The notes beneath the pieces are model-generated. The model was given only the letters and a program-made list of their open reading frames with translations. It did not search any database and was not told where the DNA came from. From Sporobacter sp963663605 (GTDB taxonomy: Bacteria > Bacillota > Clostridia > Oscillospirales > Oscillospiraceae), in the NCBI GenBank assembly GCA_963663605.2, contig CAXXVF010000002.1, forward strand, positions 1,178,001-1,242,000: a DNA stretch of 64,000 nucleotides, written 5' to 3'. A program made the position numbers and the translations under genes. Every line of letters starts with the position of its first letter. Positions within the stretch are counted from its first letter, which is position 1. Positions 18,152 through 26,143 of this stretch are shown one piece after another.

Positions 18152-18337
18152 GTGGCAAAGCGAGTGGATAAAAATTTGAAATATACGCTGGCAACGCATG
18201 CCGCCGAGCGGATGGTGCCCAGCAAGGAAGCCGTGCAGCTGTGCCGTGAAAACGCGGAAGGACGCATAAATGTGGATACCGCGGTGAAGCTGATCAAGCA
18301 GAAGTACGGAGTGGGCAGCAGGAACGTTAATGGCTGA
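18152..18337 (+). CDS. VbhA-like antitoxin of a Fic toxin system
   Basis: A 61-aa protein with ERMVPSKEAVQLCRENAEGRI and a final IKQKYGV. This is the pattern of the short antitoxin VbhA/class I Fic inhibitor, whose helix carries the S/T-x-x-x-E/N-like inhibitory motif (here PSKEAVQL). GTG start. Its last 8 nt overlap the ATG of the fic remnant, the normal layout of such pairs. The toxin partner is destroyed, so this antitoxin is orphaned. Confidence 0.7.
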   Translation: MAKRVDKNLKYTLATHAAERMVPSKEAVQLCRENAEGRINVDTAVKLIKQKYGVGSRNVNG

Positions 18338-18549
18338 CGGCTTTGGAAAATATGAAGTCTATGCGGTCGCCGGTTGTTTGTATTGCTATCCGGACTGCAA
18401 CGTTCTTCGCAACCGCTTTGCGTAATGGTTATGAGGTAGACTGGAGCGCGGTTTCTGTGGAAGAACTAATGGATGCTATGATTGCTTCGGTCTATGAAAC
18501 CGACAAGCTGATATTGGTTTTGAGACGGTGCCTTTCCCGGCAAGAATAG
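18330..18549 (+). pseudogene. Collapsed Fic-domain toxin gene
   Basis: ATG at 18330 opens MADGFGKYEVYAVAGCLYCYPDCNVLRNRF then TAA. The CYP..NVLRN stretch is the start of Fic proteins. In another frame downstream, ALRNGYEVDWSAVSVEELMDAMIASV (to 18549) matches the Fic C-terminus that follows the catalytic loop. The whole core with the HPFx(D/E)GNGR AMP-transfer motif is missing. An internal deletion of several hundred bases plus frameshift explains it. Confidence 0.75.
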
Positions 18550-18757
18550 CTTGTGTTTTTAGAATTTCAGAATTATAGTACAACCAGTTCAGGGCATTGG
18601 ATCCGATGCCCTGTGCTTCGTCTTGACCCATATTTTGACCCATTATAGGAAATCAGGGAGTGTACGCAGTGGTCACGGCAGCCTTAAAAAGCAACCCAAA
18701 CCCGACTAAACAGGCTCAAATCGACCCGAAATCATCCAATTTACATTGAGACACGGA
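18550..18757. other. Gene-free DNA left of the att scar with repeated boxes
   Basis: No gene. A GGGCAT..ATGCCC hairpin lies near 18594-18611. Two TTGACCCAT boxes (about 18624-18645) and further GACCC-type words run up to the tRNA fragment. This looks like arm-type binding sites flanking an integrase attachment site, but no integrase gene remains here. Confidence 0.4.
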
Positions 18758-18799
18758 TTTGGGAGCAAGGGGCCGCTGGTTCGAATCCAGTCACCCGGA
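18758..18799 (+). other. 3' half of tRNA-Pro(TGG), probable attachment-site scar
   Basis: The sequence begins in the anticodon loop (TTTGGGA, anticodon TGG), continues with GCAAG (3' anticodon stem), the variable loop, a T arm GCTGG-TTCGAAT-CCAGT and the acceptor strand CACCCGG plus discriminator A. It is followed by a T run. The 5' half (which should begin CCGGGTG) is absent. This is what a tRNA-targeting integrative element leaves at its far end, with the element to the left. Confidence 0.8.
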
Positions 18800-18818
18800 C
18801 TTTTTTGCGCCGGTAAAA

Positions 18819-18865
18819 CAAAAGCCTTGAAACGCTGATTATTTCAGCATTATCAAGGCTTTTTG
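18819..18865. terminator. Terminator after the tRNA-Pro fragment
   Basis: AAAAGCCTTGA pairs with TCAAGGCTTTT, with a second inner stem CGCTGA/TCAGC(A), and T/A runs at both ends. A good bidirectional intrinsic terminator, probably the original one of the tRNA gene. Confidence 0.75.
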
Positions 18866-19005
18866 CATTATTTACGTCGCTGTTGGTAATTCACCAACCT
18901 ATTATTAGCAATTTATCATGTTGTAGGGATGTTTTCAACAAAGACACCCGCCGCGAGCGGGCAAACTAATTGGTGCATATCTACAATAATATTATAAAAT
19001 AGTTG

Positions 19006-19034
19006 TTGCAATTGCCTAACTTTAAGTGTATAAT
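19006..19034 (+). promoter_or_regulatory. Sigma-A-type promoter for the 36-codon ORF
   Basis: TTGCAA (19006-19011), 17-nt spacer, TATAAT (19029-19034). It lies 30 nt upstream of the ORF's start. Confidence 0.75.
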
Positions 19035-19064
19035 GTAAAGAATGCCAGGAGAAAGGAGGGTGTT

Positions 19065-19175
19065 ATGCTAATTTCAATACAGGAAAACGCAGAATTATAT
19101 CGATACATCTTTAAAGACGAAGACATTGATGATTTAATTTTCAAGGACGAAGAGCTTCCCGTTAGCGACAAGTAG
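19065..19175 (+). CDS. 36-aa acidic microprotein with its own promoter and terminator
   Basis: ATG preceded by AAAGGAGGG. The product has an internal near-repeat, YIFKDEDIDD then LIFKDEELP, and no hydrophobic or signal segment. Eleven of 36 residues are acidic. A consensus promoter upstream and a T-tailed terminator 15 nt after the stop make this a complete one-gene transcript. No family recognised. It could be a small regulatory protein or peptide precursor. Confidence 0.65.
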   Translation: MLISIQENAELYRYIFKDEDIDDLIFKDEELPVSDK

Positions 19176-19189
19176 AAACTCGAAGGATT

Positions 19190-19219
19190 CCAGGGGCATG
19201 GGCGACCCTGGTATTTTTT
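19190..19219 (+). terminator. Intrinsic terminator of the 36-codon ORF
   Basis: CCAGGG / CCCTGG stem followed by TATTTTTT. Confidence 0.85.
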
Positions 19220-19303
19220 CGTTCTTTTATAAAAAAGTGCATAGAAAAAGGCCGGTCGTGTGCGTATATGGCACGGTTTGATAATCGCTGTATGTCTAAG
19301 TTA

Positions 19304-19909
19304 TCACGATTTCAAATTAAGCTGCGCCTGCGTCAGCTCGAACTGAGACTGCTGGTATTGCAGGAACGCATTCAGCTGAGCCTGCGCCATCGCTTGTAAG
19401 CAGTCCGTTTGGTAGTCTTCATATGTAACGGCGCAATTCAGGGTGTCTTGATCTGCCTCCGCTTCGGCGGAGGCCTTGTACCCGGCCAGCATATCGGTAA
19501 CCGTAAAATCGGATTGGCAGACGCTCGTCTCAGAGGATAACGCATCCGCCTCCGACGCGTCCGTGCTGCCGGAAGACGTAAGGGCACCCAGCCGCTCATT
19601 TTCAATCCATGAAACACTGCCGTCGGCGTTGTGCAGCGCTGTTTGACCCGGATGGCTGTCGGTTATCATTGGCGCCAGAATATTATGCCCCATATGTCCG
19701 CGCGCCTCGGCCATATATCCGGCAAAGTCCGCCATAGTGCCGTCCGGCATGACGTACCGCTGCCCGCCGCCCGCCGCGTTAAGAAGATAGTGCGACCCGG
19801 CTGACGCCATTTGTGTCCCGGCTTCATCCGTATACAGCTTCCCGTCAATCACATATCCAGGTTGGGTAGACCACTGAGCGTTATCCCAATATTTAACCTG
19901 CTGGATCAT
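19304..19909 (-). CDS. Hypothetical soluble protein, 201 aa
   Basis: Start ATG with GGAGAGG upstream. N-terminal part (about 1-100) is glycine-rich with turns such as VIDGKLYTDEAG, VMPDGTMADFAG and NADGSVSWIE. The C-terminal half is helical and rich in Gln, Ala and Glu, ending QYQQSQFELTQAQLNLKS. No signal peptide, no cofactor motif. I do not recognise a family; monocistronic by position. Confidence 0.6.
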   Translation of the reverse strand: MIQQVKYWDNAQWSTQPGYVIDGKLYTDEAGTQMASAGSHYLLNAAGGGQRYVMPDGTMADFAGYMAEARGHMGHNILAPMITDSHPGQTALHNADGSVSWIENERLGALTSSGSTDASEADALSSETSVCQSDFTVTDMLAGYKASAEAEADQDTLNCAVTYEDYQTDCLQAMAQAQLNAFLQYQQSQFELTQAQLNLKS

Positions 19910-20242
19910 AATACCTCTCCTTATAATCTATGGCTGTCTATGCTTACACCTATAGTTTCTACTAGGTATATTCGTCATTTATGTCTTTATTCTTAACATT
20001 AAATGCCAAACAGTTTTTTCAGAAGATACGACTGATTAGCGGCCCTCAGCCCGCCGCCCCTTTATCTCATGCGTTTCAAATATAAGAATTTATGCTGCCG
20101 GAATACGGTTTCTGCCGATCATCGTCAGGCAAGATGTCGTTTTGTGTTGTTTTTTGCTATATTATAATTTAGAATGATTTTATGCGCACGCAGGCAAATA
20201 ATTGGAAGCAAAAAATATGACAATAAACCGAACGGAGGAAAC
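19910..20242. other. Intergenic region, no gene seen
   Basis: 333 nt between the divergent 201-aa and 29-aa genes, presumably holding both promoters. No clear riboswitch or repeat was recognised. Confidence 0.5.
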
Positions 20243-20332
20243 ATGAATAAAGCATTAAAGGTAATACTTTTAGTAGCTGCACTGCTTATTTCACTGGGAT
20301 TTTACCTGTTTGTTTGTTTGCAGGGAATATAG
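20243..20332 (+). CDS. 29-aa single-span membrane peptide
   Basis: GGAGG ribosome site 7 nt before ATG. MNKALK is followed by an uninterrupted hydrophobic run (VILLVAALLISLGFYLFVCL) and ends QGI. Basic N-terminus and one membrane helix fit a small membrane protein, type I toxin-like peptide or cleavage-free leader. Supported by ribosome site and composition only. Confidence 0.5.
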   Translation: MNKALKVILLVAALLISLGFYLFVCLQGI

Positions 20333-20431
20333 GTGTATAAAGCAGTGTTTACAGGCACTCTTTGAGCTTTTTTTGCATTTTTGGACAAAATGTGCTATAC
20401 TATTTATGTAAACTCTGGGAGGTGTAATCAA

Positions 20432-20599
20432 GTGTCTGATGAAAGTAAAATCAGGTTGCTGGTCAGCAAGTCCCGTGCCTATAAATCCTGTTATCATAAA
20501 GCGATTAAGAAAGGCGATAAAGAAGCAGCCGGCAAATGGAAGGATGGGTATCGAACCATCGTCGAGGAAATCGAAGAGCTTAAACAAAAACTTGCCTAA
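20432..20599 (+). CDS. Small charged helical protein, 55 aa
   Basis: GTG start chosen because GGGAGG lies 9 nt upstream; an ATG 17 codons earlier lacks a ribosome site. The product SDESKIRLLVSKSRAYKSC..KKGDKEAAGKWKDGYRTIVEEIEELKQKLA looks like a helical hairpin with a coiled-coil end. Followed by a terminator. Unknown function. Confidence 0.6.
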   Translation: MSDESKIRLLVSKSRAYKSCYHKAIKKGDKEAAGKWKDGYRTIVEEIEELKQKLA

Positions 20600-20620
20600 T
20601 GGCTCCGCACTTAATATGCA

Positions 20621-20648
20621 CGCCGCTTTTGACTGTTCAAAGGCGGCG
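20621..20648 (+). terminator. Terminator after the 55-aa gene
   Basis: CGCCGCTTTTGA / TCAAAGGCGGCG, 12 bp with one G-U, loop CTGT, then a T-rich tail. Confidence 0.7.
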
Positions 20649-20730
20649 ATTTCCTTTTACGGCCGTTTTTTATGTACATCCGGCTTTTTGCTTATCGTCG
20701 GCCGGGCATTCATTAATCATCGAATTGTGT

Positions 20731-20806
20731 TATAATCATTGAGATAAATAATAAGGTGACGGGAATACCCGAGTCCCTAAAGGCACCGTATGTCAACAGG
20801 AGGATA
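20731..20806 (+). promoter_or_regulatory. -10 box and compact structured leader of prsW-like gene
   Basis: TATAAT at 20731-20736, then a short leader with GGTGAC, a CGGG-AATA-CCCG hairpin, GTCCCTAAAGG, CACC and GTCA before the AGGAGG. GGTG/CACC and TGAC/GTCA can close alternative helices around the hairpin, reminiscent of a small riboswitch, but I could not assign a class. Confidence 0.35.
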
Positions 20807-20811
20807 AAATT

Positions 20812-21531
20812 GTGCTTTACGTTCTTCCCATGCTGACGGTCATCGGTATATATATAGCCGCCGCAGTCCTGCCGGCCGCGTTTTTGCTGCGGTACATATA
20901 TCGCAAGGACACCGTTGAAAAGGAACCTGCGCCGCTGCTGCTTTCACTGCTGCTTTTCGGCATAGCAGCAGCTCTTGTCTCTATCGTTCTGGAAACGCTC
21001 GGGGAAAGCGTCCTGTCGCTGTTTCTCAAAGAAGGCAGTCATGCCTATACGATCGTCCTGGCTTTTATCGTCGTCTCGGTCGTGGAAGAAGGCACAAAGC
21101 TTTTCTTTTTAAAACGCCGGACATGGAACAACCCCAACTTCAACTACCGCTTCGACGGCATCGTATACGCAGTCTTCGTCTCTCTGGGATTTGCGGCTTT
21201 TGAGAACATCAGCTATGTCCTGGGCTACGGCCTTACCGCAGCCGTTACGCGCGCGGTCCTCGCGATACCCGGTCATATGGGTTTTGCCGTTTTTATGGGT
21301 CTGTTTTACGGACGGGCAAAACGGCACGAACATAACGGGAACAATGCGGGAAAGACCGCAAACCTGTGGGCCGGTTTTCTTTCCGCCGTAGCGCTGCACG
21401 GCTTTTACGACGCCTGCGCGCTGATCGGCACCGTCTTGTCCACCATACTGTTTTTGGCTTTTGTCATCGTGATGTATATCGTCGTCATCCGTATGATCCG
21501 GAAAGAATCCGCCGAAGACCGGCCGATTTGA
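20812..21531 (+). CDS. PrsW family intramembrane protease
   Basis: A 239-aa polytopic membrane protein with about seven membrane segments. It carries the three PrsW motifs: EEGTK around residue 92 (the double Glu thought to be catalytic), FENISY near 125, and HGFYD near 200. PrsW proteases cut anti-sigma factors such as RsiW. Two ECF sigma/anti-sigma pairs exist in this window, but a link is speculation. GTG start with AGGAGG 9 nt upstream. Confidence 0.88.
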   Translation: MLYVLPMLTVIGIYIAAAVLPAAFLLRYIYRKDTVEKEPAPLLLSLLLFGIAAALVSIVLETLGESVLSLFLKEGSHAYTIVLAFIVVSVVEEGTKLFFLKRRTWNNPNFNYRFDGIVYAVFVSLGFAAFENISYVLGYGLTAAVTRAVLAIPGHMGFAVFMGLFYGRAKRHEHNGNNAGKTANLWAGFLSAVALHGFYDACALIGTVLSTILFLAFVIVMYIVVIRMIRKESAEDRPI

Positions 21532-21731
21532 ACGCGTGTTGTTTTGGCGTTTTCGACAAAAAAACAAATTTTGAAAAAACGCGCAAGCGTTTTTTCTTTT
21601 TTATTCTGTTCACCATCCAATTTATCAGCGAAATCGTCAATAAACACCGCCATTTATTGTAAAAATCTTAATTGACTTGCACAAAAAAACAATGTTACTC
21701 TGATGCAAGACTACGAGGGAGGTCATTTTTA

Positions 21732-22778
21732 ATGAATCCAAAAGAAGCTTTTATGTCCGCGCTGCAAAACGACAAGCCGCCAAAGTGGATGGGCCACGCA
21801 TTTGAGGCTTTCCATAATGAAGTCGTTTTCGGTCCCGGAGGGGCAGAATTACTGTTTCACGCGGTGATCGATCCCATCTCCAACTGGGATATCCTTCAGT
21901 TTTCAGGTGAGTCCTATAAGGATTTATGGGGCGTAACACACCGCTACATCATCGGCGTTGACCCCGGCATTATCCCTTTGACCGACACAAAAAACCAGGT
22001 CATCAAGGACATGGAGAACTGGCGCGACTACGTTAAGTTCCCCGAAATTCCGAAGGATCTCGACTGGTCTTGCGCTCAGGCCCAGTGTAAGGCCGCACAT
22101 GAGCGCGGCGAGCTCGTCATGGTGCCGTCATTCCGCGGCCTGTTTGAGCGTTTTCATTCGCTGCGCGCCTTTGAATGCGTCATGGAAGACTTAGTGCTGT
22201 ATCCGGATGAGTGCGAGGAATTCTTCGACGCATATACCGACTGGAAATTGGAAGTTTTTAAACTGCTTATCGACAACCTCGAATTTGACATGATCCACAG
22301 CCATGATGATCTTGGCGCCAAAGCAAAGCTCTTTTTCTCGCCTCAGATGTTTCGTGACATGTTCAAGCCCCGCTATAAGAAGCTATACGATTACTGCCAT
22401 AGCCGCGGCATTCTTGTGCAGCACCATTGCGACTGCTATATAACGCCTTTCGCCGTCGATTTTGCGGAAATGAGCGTCGACATGTGGCAGGGGGCGCTGC
22501 CGACAAACGACATCGTGAAAATCCAGAAAGAGCTCGACGAAAAAGGGCTCAACATGCTGCTTATGGGCGGCCTGGAGGCTGCGGTCGTCGATAACGAGTT
22601 CGCCACTGAAGAGGAGATTCGCGCCGAGGTCCGCAGAGCAATCGATACATACGGCCCGGGCGGGCATTTCCTGCCATGTATCGGCTCCATCAACTGCCTG
22701 TACGAGAAGAACGAAGTCATCGCCGTCGACGAGATGAACCGCTACGGCGCCGAATGGATAAAAAAGCAGCAGTCATAA
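21732..22778 (+). CDS. Uroporphyrinogen decarboxylase-like (URO-D/MtaA-type) protein
   Basis: A 348-aa protein from the ATG at 21732, which has GAGGGAGG upstream. TIM-barrel URO-D superfamily features: SHDDLGAKAKLFFSPQMFRDMFKP, VQHHCDCY, MWQGALPTNDIVKIQK and a final GPGGHFLPCIGS. It lacks the N-terminal Arg pattern of true HemE and belongs to the methyltransferase/unknown-substrate branch. About one third identical by eye to the broken URO-D gene at 58-59 kb. Monocistronic with its own terminator. Confidence 0.8.
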   Translation: MNPKEAFMSALQNDKPPKWMGHAFEAFHNEVVFGPGGAELLFHAVIDPISNWDILQFSGESYKDLWGVTHRYIIGVDPGIIPLTDTKNQVIKDMENWRDYVKFPEIPKDLDWSCAQAQCKAAHERGELVMVPSFRGLFERFHSLRAFECVMEDLVLYPDECEEFFDAYTDWKLEVFKLLIDNLEFDMIHSHDDLGAKAKLFFSPQMFRDMFKPRYKKLYDYCHSRGILVQHHCDCYITPFAVDFAEMSVDMWQGALPTNDIVKIQKELDEKGLNMLLMGGLEAAVVDNEFATEEEIRAEVRRAIDTYGPGGHFLPCIGSINCLYEKNEVIAVDEMNRYGAEWIKKQQS

Positions 22779-22797
22779 ACGTTAAACAGACTTTCAT

Positions 22798-22838
22798 AAC
22801 GCCTCCCCTGCCGTTTGGCGGGAGAGGCGTTTTGTTTT
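22798..22838 (+). terminator. Terminator of the URO-D-like gene
   Basis: AACGCCTCCCCTGCCG / GGCGGGAGAGGCGTT with TTTTGTTTTT tail. The following 22840-23226 holds no gene that I can support. Confidence 0.8.
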
Positions 22839-23226
22839 TAAGCGTCAAGTCTTGCGCCGTTTTGCGGGGGCCGCGACATCGGGACATGGGTTAACTGAAC
22901 TCCTTTTCCCTGTCTAACTGCTCTTGATATCGTAGCATATGACGTTCGGACCGGCAAGCATATTCCGCTGTACGTACGGCGGATTAAAAAAGCAGCGGAC
23001 AAGATATGAAAATCTAAAGTAAAGTTCCTGTAAAAGAAGAGGAAACCGCTGGTCAAAGGCGGCTTTTATGTTATAATAAGTCACAGGTTAGTACGGTCGA
23101 TGCCAAAACAGCGGTATATCCGATGCGAGGCCTTTCCGTCCGGCCGAATCGGTTAAACCCTTACAAACGGGTTTATAATGAAAACAGCGTATAAATTTAC
23201 GGGGTAACAGTGACCGGAGGTGTCAT

Positions 23227-24387
23227 GTGAACGAAAAAACAGTCCCGCGGAAAAAATTCATTATCGATGTGCTGTACTTCGCCCTTGCGGCGGCGCTTTT
23301 GTATGTCGGCGTCAAGTATGCTTTAGGCTGGATCCTGCCGTTTATTATCGGGTTTATAGTGGCGCTGCTGCTCAAACCCGTTATTCGGTTTTTGTACAGA
23401 AAGATCAAGATACCCGAAAAGGTATCGGCCATCATTCTGGTTCTGCTGGTCTACGCGGTGGTCGGCTTTTTGATTTTTTTGATCGGCGCTAAAATCGTCC
23501 TTATGATCAAAGACGGGCTTGTAACACTCCCGGATATGTACTCGGATTACATATCGCCGCTCATTTTCAGACTGTTTGAGCAGCTCCGTGAGCTGACTGC
23601 ACGGCTCGATCCGCAGGTCGCCCAGGTCATCGAAAACACGATCAATTCCTTATCCGATTCAACCGGATCGCTTATTTCCAGCCTGTCGTCGAAGGTCATG
23701 GTTTCATTGTCCTCCACGGCCATGTCCGTACCGGGAATCATCCTGTTCATCCTCCTGGCCATCATCTCCTCCGTTTATTTCGCCATTGATTTCAGGCGCA
23801 TCACCGGATATTTGACGCACATGCTCCCGGACAAAATCCAGTCCCATATGACGACGCTCAAGTCCATGTCCGCCGACCTCGGGGTAAAGTATATCAAGTC
23901 CTATACGCTTATTTTATTGATCACGTTCGCCGAGCTTTCCATCGGACTTTTGATCCTTGGGGTCAACAACGCCTTTGCCCTTGCCGCGCTGATCGCTTTT
24001 ATTGATCTTCTGCCCGTTTTGGGTACAGGCGCCGTATTGATCCCCTGGAGTTTAGTCAATCTGATCATGGGTGAATACGGCCTTGGCATCGGGCTTTTGA
24101 TCCTGTATATCGTCATCATCGTCGTCCGGCAGATTCTCGAGCCGAGGATCGTCGGCCGGCAGATCGGCATTCACCCGCTGGCCATGCTGATCAGCCTGTA
24201 TGTGGGGCTGAAGGTCTTTGGCTTTGTCGGCATATTCGTCCTCCCGATCGTCATGCTCGTGATTAAAGGCTTCCGTGAAAAAAGCGCGTTGGAAGCGGAC
24301 AAGCCCGGCCCGGAGGATCCCGGCGGTACCGGCGGCGAGAATGCCAAGCCGGATACACAGCCGGAGCAGCTGGAGCCGTCCGATTGA
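23227..24387 (+). CDS. AI-2E family/YtvI-like membrane protein
   Basis: A 386-aa polytopic membrane protein of the AI-2E transporter family, best matching the sporulation-linked YtvI branch. N-terminal paired helices, a soluble loop around 100-160, then the typical IAFIDLLPVLGTGAVLIPW segment near 260 and EPRIVGRQIGIHPLAMLISL. C-terminal tail is Pro/Glu/Gly-rich. GTG start with GGAGG upstream (ATG two bases earlier is followed by a stop). Substrate unknown. Confidence 0.85.
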   Translation: MNEKTVPRKKFIIDVLYFALAAALLYVGVKYALGWILPFIIGFIVALLLKPVIRFLYRKIKIPEKVSAIILVLLVYAVVGFLIFLIGAKIVLMIKDGLVTLPDMYSDYISPLIFRLFEQLRELTARLDPQVAQVIENTINSLSDSTGSLISSLSSKVMVSLSSTAMSVPGIILFILLAIISSVYFAIDFRRITGYLTHMLPDKIQSHMTTLKSMSADLGVKYIKSYTLILLITFAELSIGLLILGVNNAFALAALIAFIDLLPVLGTGAVLIPWSLVNLIMGEYGLGIGLLILYIVIIVVRQILEPRIVGRQIGIHPLAMLISLYVGLKVFGFVGIFVLPIVMLVIKGFREKSALEADKPGPEDPGGTGGENAKPDTQPEQLEPSD

Positions 24388-24465
24388 ATACAGCGTCTGC
24401 CGTTCCGGATGGTTTAAAACGGCAATGTTTATCGGCTTTAATAAGATGAAAAGAGACTCTTGCTA

Positions 24466-25383
24466 ATGAACCTATCCGCAATCATAACCCAGATGGCCGT
24501 CTTGTTTATCATCATGGCAATCGGATACGCCGCCAACAAATTCAAGGTTTTGACCGGAGAATCAAACAAGCTGCTGTCCAAACTCGTTTTAAATGTCGCG
24601 ATGCCCTGCACGATCCTCAATTCCGTCCTGAGCGGAGAGACCACAGCCACCGGCCGCGACGCCGCGGTATTTATGCTGATAGCGCTCTGTTCGTTTGCAC
24701 TGTTTTTTATTTTGGCCGCCCCCCTGCCGAAGCTGCTGCGGGCGGAAAAAAACGACCGCGGGATGTTCCGTTTTATGGTCGTTTTCGGAAACGTCGGCTT
24801 CATGGGCTTTCCCGTCATCCAGTCGATTTTCGGCGTAGGCGCTGTATTTTACGTAACGATCTTCAACATCGTATTCAGCATACTGTGCTTTTCGCTCGGC
24901 ATTATGATGATTTCCGGCAAGGGTGAAAAAGTGAACCTTAGGCTGCTGATCAATCCCACGATGATCGCCTCGATTCTGACCGTGATCCTGTTTTACTGGA
25001 AACCGGCCGTTCCGGCCGTGCTTTCCGAGGCGCTCGGACTGGTCGGGCAGCTGACAACACCGTCGGCCATGCTGATCATCGGGTCGACGCTGGGGTCGAT
25101 TGCCTTTAAAGCGGTGTTCGGTGCGGTCCGCATCTACCCCGTTGCAATTGTCAAGCTCATTATCATACCGGTTTTGACATGGCTCGCTCTGAGACTGTTC
25201 ATCAACGACGCGCTGATGCTCGGCGTTATAACGGTCCTCTCCGCCATGCCGACGGCGACGAATGCCGCGATGATGAGCATGGAATACGGCGGGAATGAAA
25301 AACTCGCCTCCAAGGGCGTGTTCCTGACGACGCTGCTCTCCATCGCTACAATCCCGCTCATTATGTATCTGCTGCTCTTATAA
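24466..25383 (+). CDS. AEC family transporter
   Basis: A 305-aa auxin-efflux-carrier-type permease with ten predicted membrane spans in two five-helix repeats. Motifs include LNVAMPCTILNSV near the first repeat and VLSAMPTATNAAMMSMEYGG in the second. Such proteins export small organic acids. TTG two codons upstream of the ATG is an alternative start. Followed by a strong terminator. Confidence 0.87.
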   Translation: MNLSAIITQMAVLFIIMAIGYAANKFKVLTGESNKLLSKLVLNVAMPCTILNSVLSGETTATGRDAAVFMLIALCSFALFFILAAPLPKLLRAEKNDRGMFRFMVVFGNVGFMGFPVIQSIFGVGAVFYVTIFNIVFSILCFSLGIMMISGKGEKVNLRLLINPTMIASILTVILFYWKPAVPAVLSEALGLVGQLTTPSAMLIIGSTLGSIAFKAVFGAVRIYPVAIVKLIIIPVLTWLALRLFINDALMLGVITVLSAMPTATNAAMMSMEYGGNEKLASKGVFLTTLLSIATIPLIMYLLLL

Positions 25384-25406
25384 CGGCTTATAAAAAGCTG
25401 TCGTAT

Positions 25407-25453
25407 AAACATCCGCGCCCGCTTAAAAGCGGGCGCGGATGTTTTAGATTTTT
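25407..25453. terminator. Strong terminator after the AEC gene
   Basis: AAACATCCGCGCCCGCTT / AGCGGGCGCGGATGTTT, at least 16 bp, followed by T-rich sequence on the plus strand. Confidence 0.88.
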
Positions 25454-25632
25454 CCTGTATAAAGAATTGTGCCGGTATCAAAATCACCGCCGCGATCATT
25501 ATGATGGGTTATAGAAGAATGTAGGAAGGAGAATATTACAAAGATAATTAAAGTTTACACTTAAATAACTTTGAGTTGGGGTAAGCATCGCGGCGCTTCC
25601 CCGACACCGGCACAACCTTTAACGGATTAATC

Positions 25633-26064
25633 TCAGTAGGTGTCGATGGACGAATAGACGGTGGCCTGTTCGACAAAGCCGCCTCCGGAGTCGAACACCG
25701 TAGCCGTTGACCGCACGCGGTACACGCCGCTGGAAACGTAATGCGGTTGGCATATTAATGTCCCGGTGTAGCCCTGGCCGGACGACATCCAGTATGTAAC
25801 CGTGGACCATCCGCCGAATTCAGACTTTTCAAGCGCTACGGTTAGATAGACCGTGCATGTGTTGTTTGAAAGCGTCACGCTCCCGCCGCAGGTTGCAAGG
25901 CCCGCGCCGTTGATCGTCAAGCCCGCCGTAAGGCTTTGTATGGCTGTATACCGTACGCCGTAAGCGTCCGCCTTATCCGCTTCCGCCGCCAATGTCGTCG
26001 TCCCTGCCGACAGGATTATTACAACCGCCAAAATAACTCCGACCGTCTTCTTTATGATTTTCAT
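25633..26064 (-). CDS. Small secreted beta-rich protein
   Basis: 143 aa from ATG at 26064, which has GGAGGT 8 nt upstream; a longer frame upstream lacks a ribosome site. Signal peptide (MKIIKKTVGVILAVVII..TTLAAEA), then a Ser/Thr/Gly-rich domain with two cysteine pairs and alternating beta pattern (CTVYLTVALEKSEFGGWSTVTYW). Resembles small uncharacterised exported proteins of Clostridia (DUF6147-like, tentative). Its ribosome site is inside an inverted repeat. Confidence 0.65.
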   Translation of the reverse strand: MKIIKKTVGVILAVVIILSAGTTTLAAEADKADAYGVRYTAIQSLTAGLTINGAGLATCGGSVTLSNNTCTVYLTVALEKSEFGGWSTVTYWMSSGQGYTGTLICQPHYVSSGVYRVRSTATVFDSGGGFVEQATVYSSIDTY

Positions 26065-26067
26065 AAT

Positions 26068-26120
26068 AAAACACCTCCATTGCTGCTTTACATTTATATA
26101 GACAACAATGGAGGTGTTTT
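26068..26120 (-). promoter_or_regulatory. Inverted repeat that can hide the ribosome site
   Basis: A perfect 15-bp inverted repeat: AAAACACCTCCATTG (26068-26082) and CAATGGAGGTGTTTT (26106-26120). In the minus-strand mRNA the 3' arm contains the GGAGGT of the secreted-protein gene, so pairing would block initiation. The arm ends in TTTT and could also act as a weak terminator for the anti-sigma gene, whose stop is only 24 nt upstream. Confidence 0.75.
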
Positions 26121-26143
26121 GAAACATAATATTATATAGTTTT

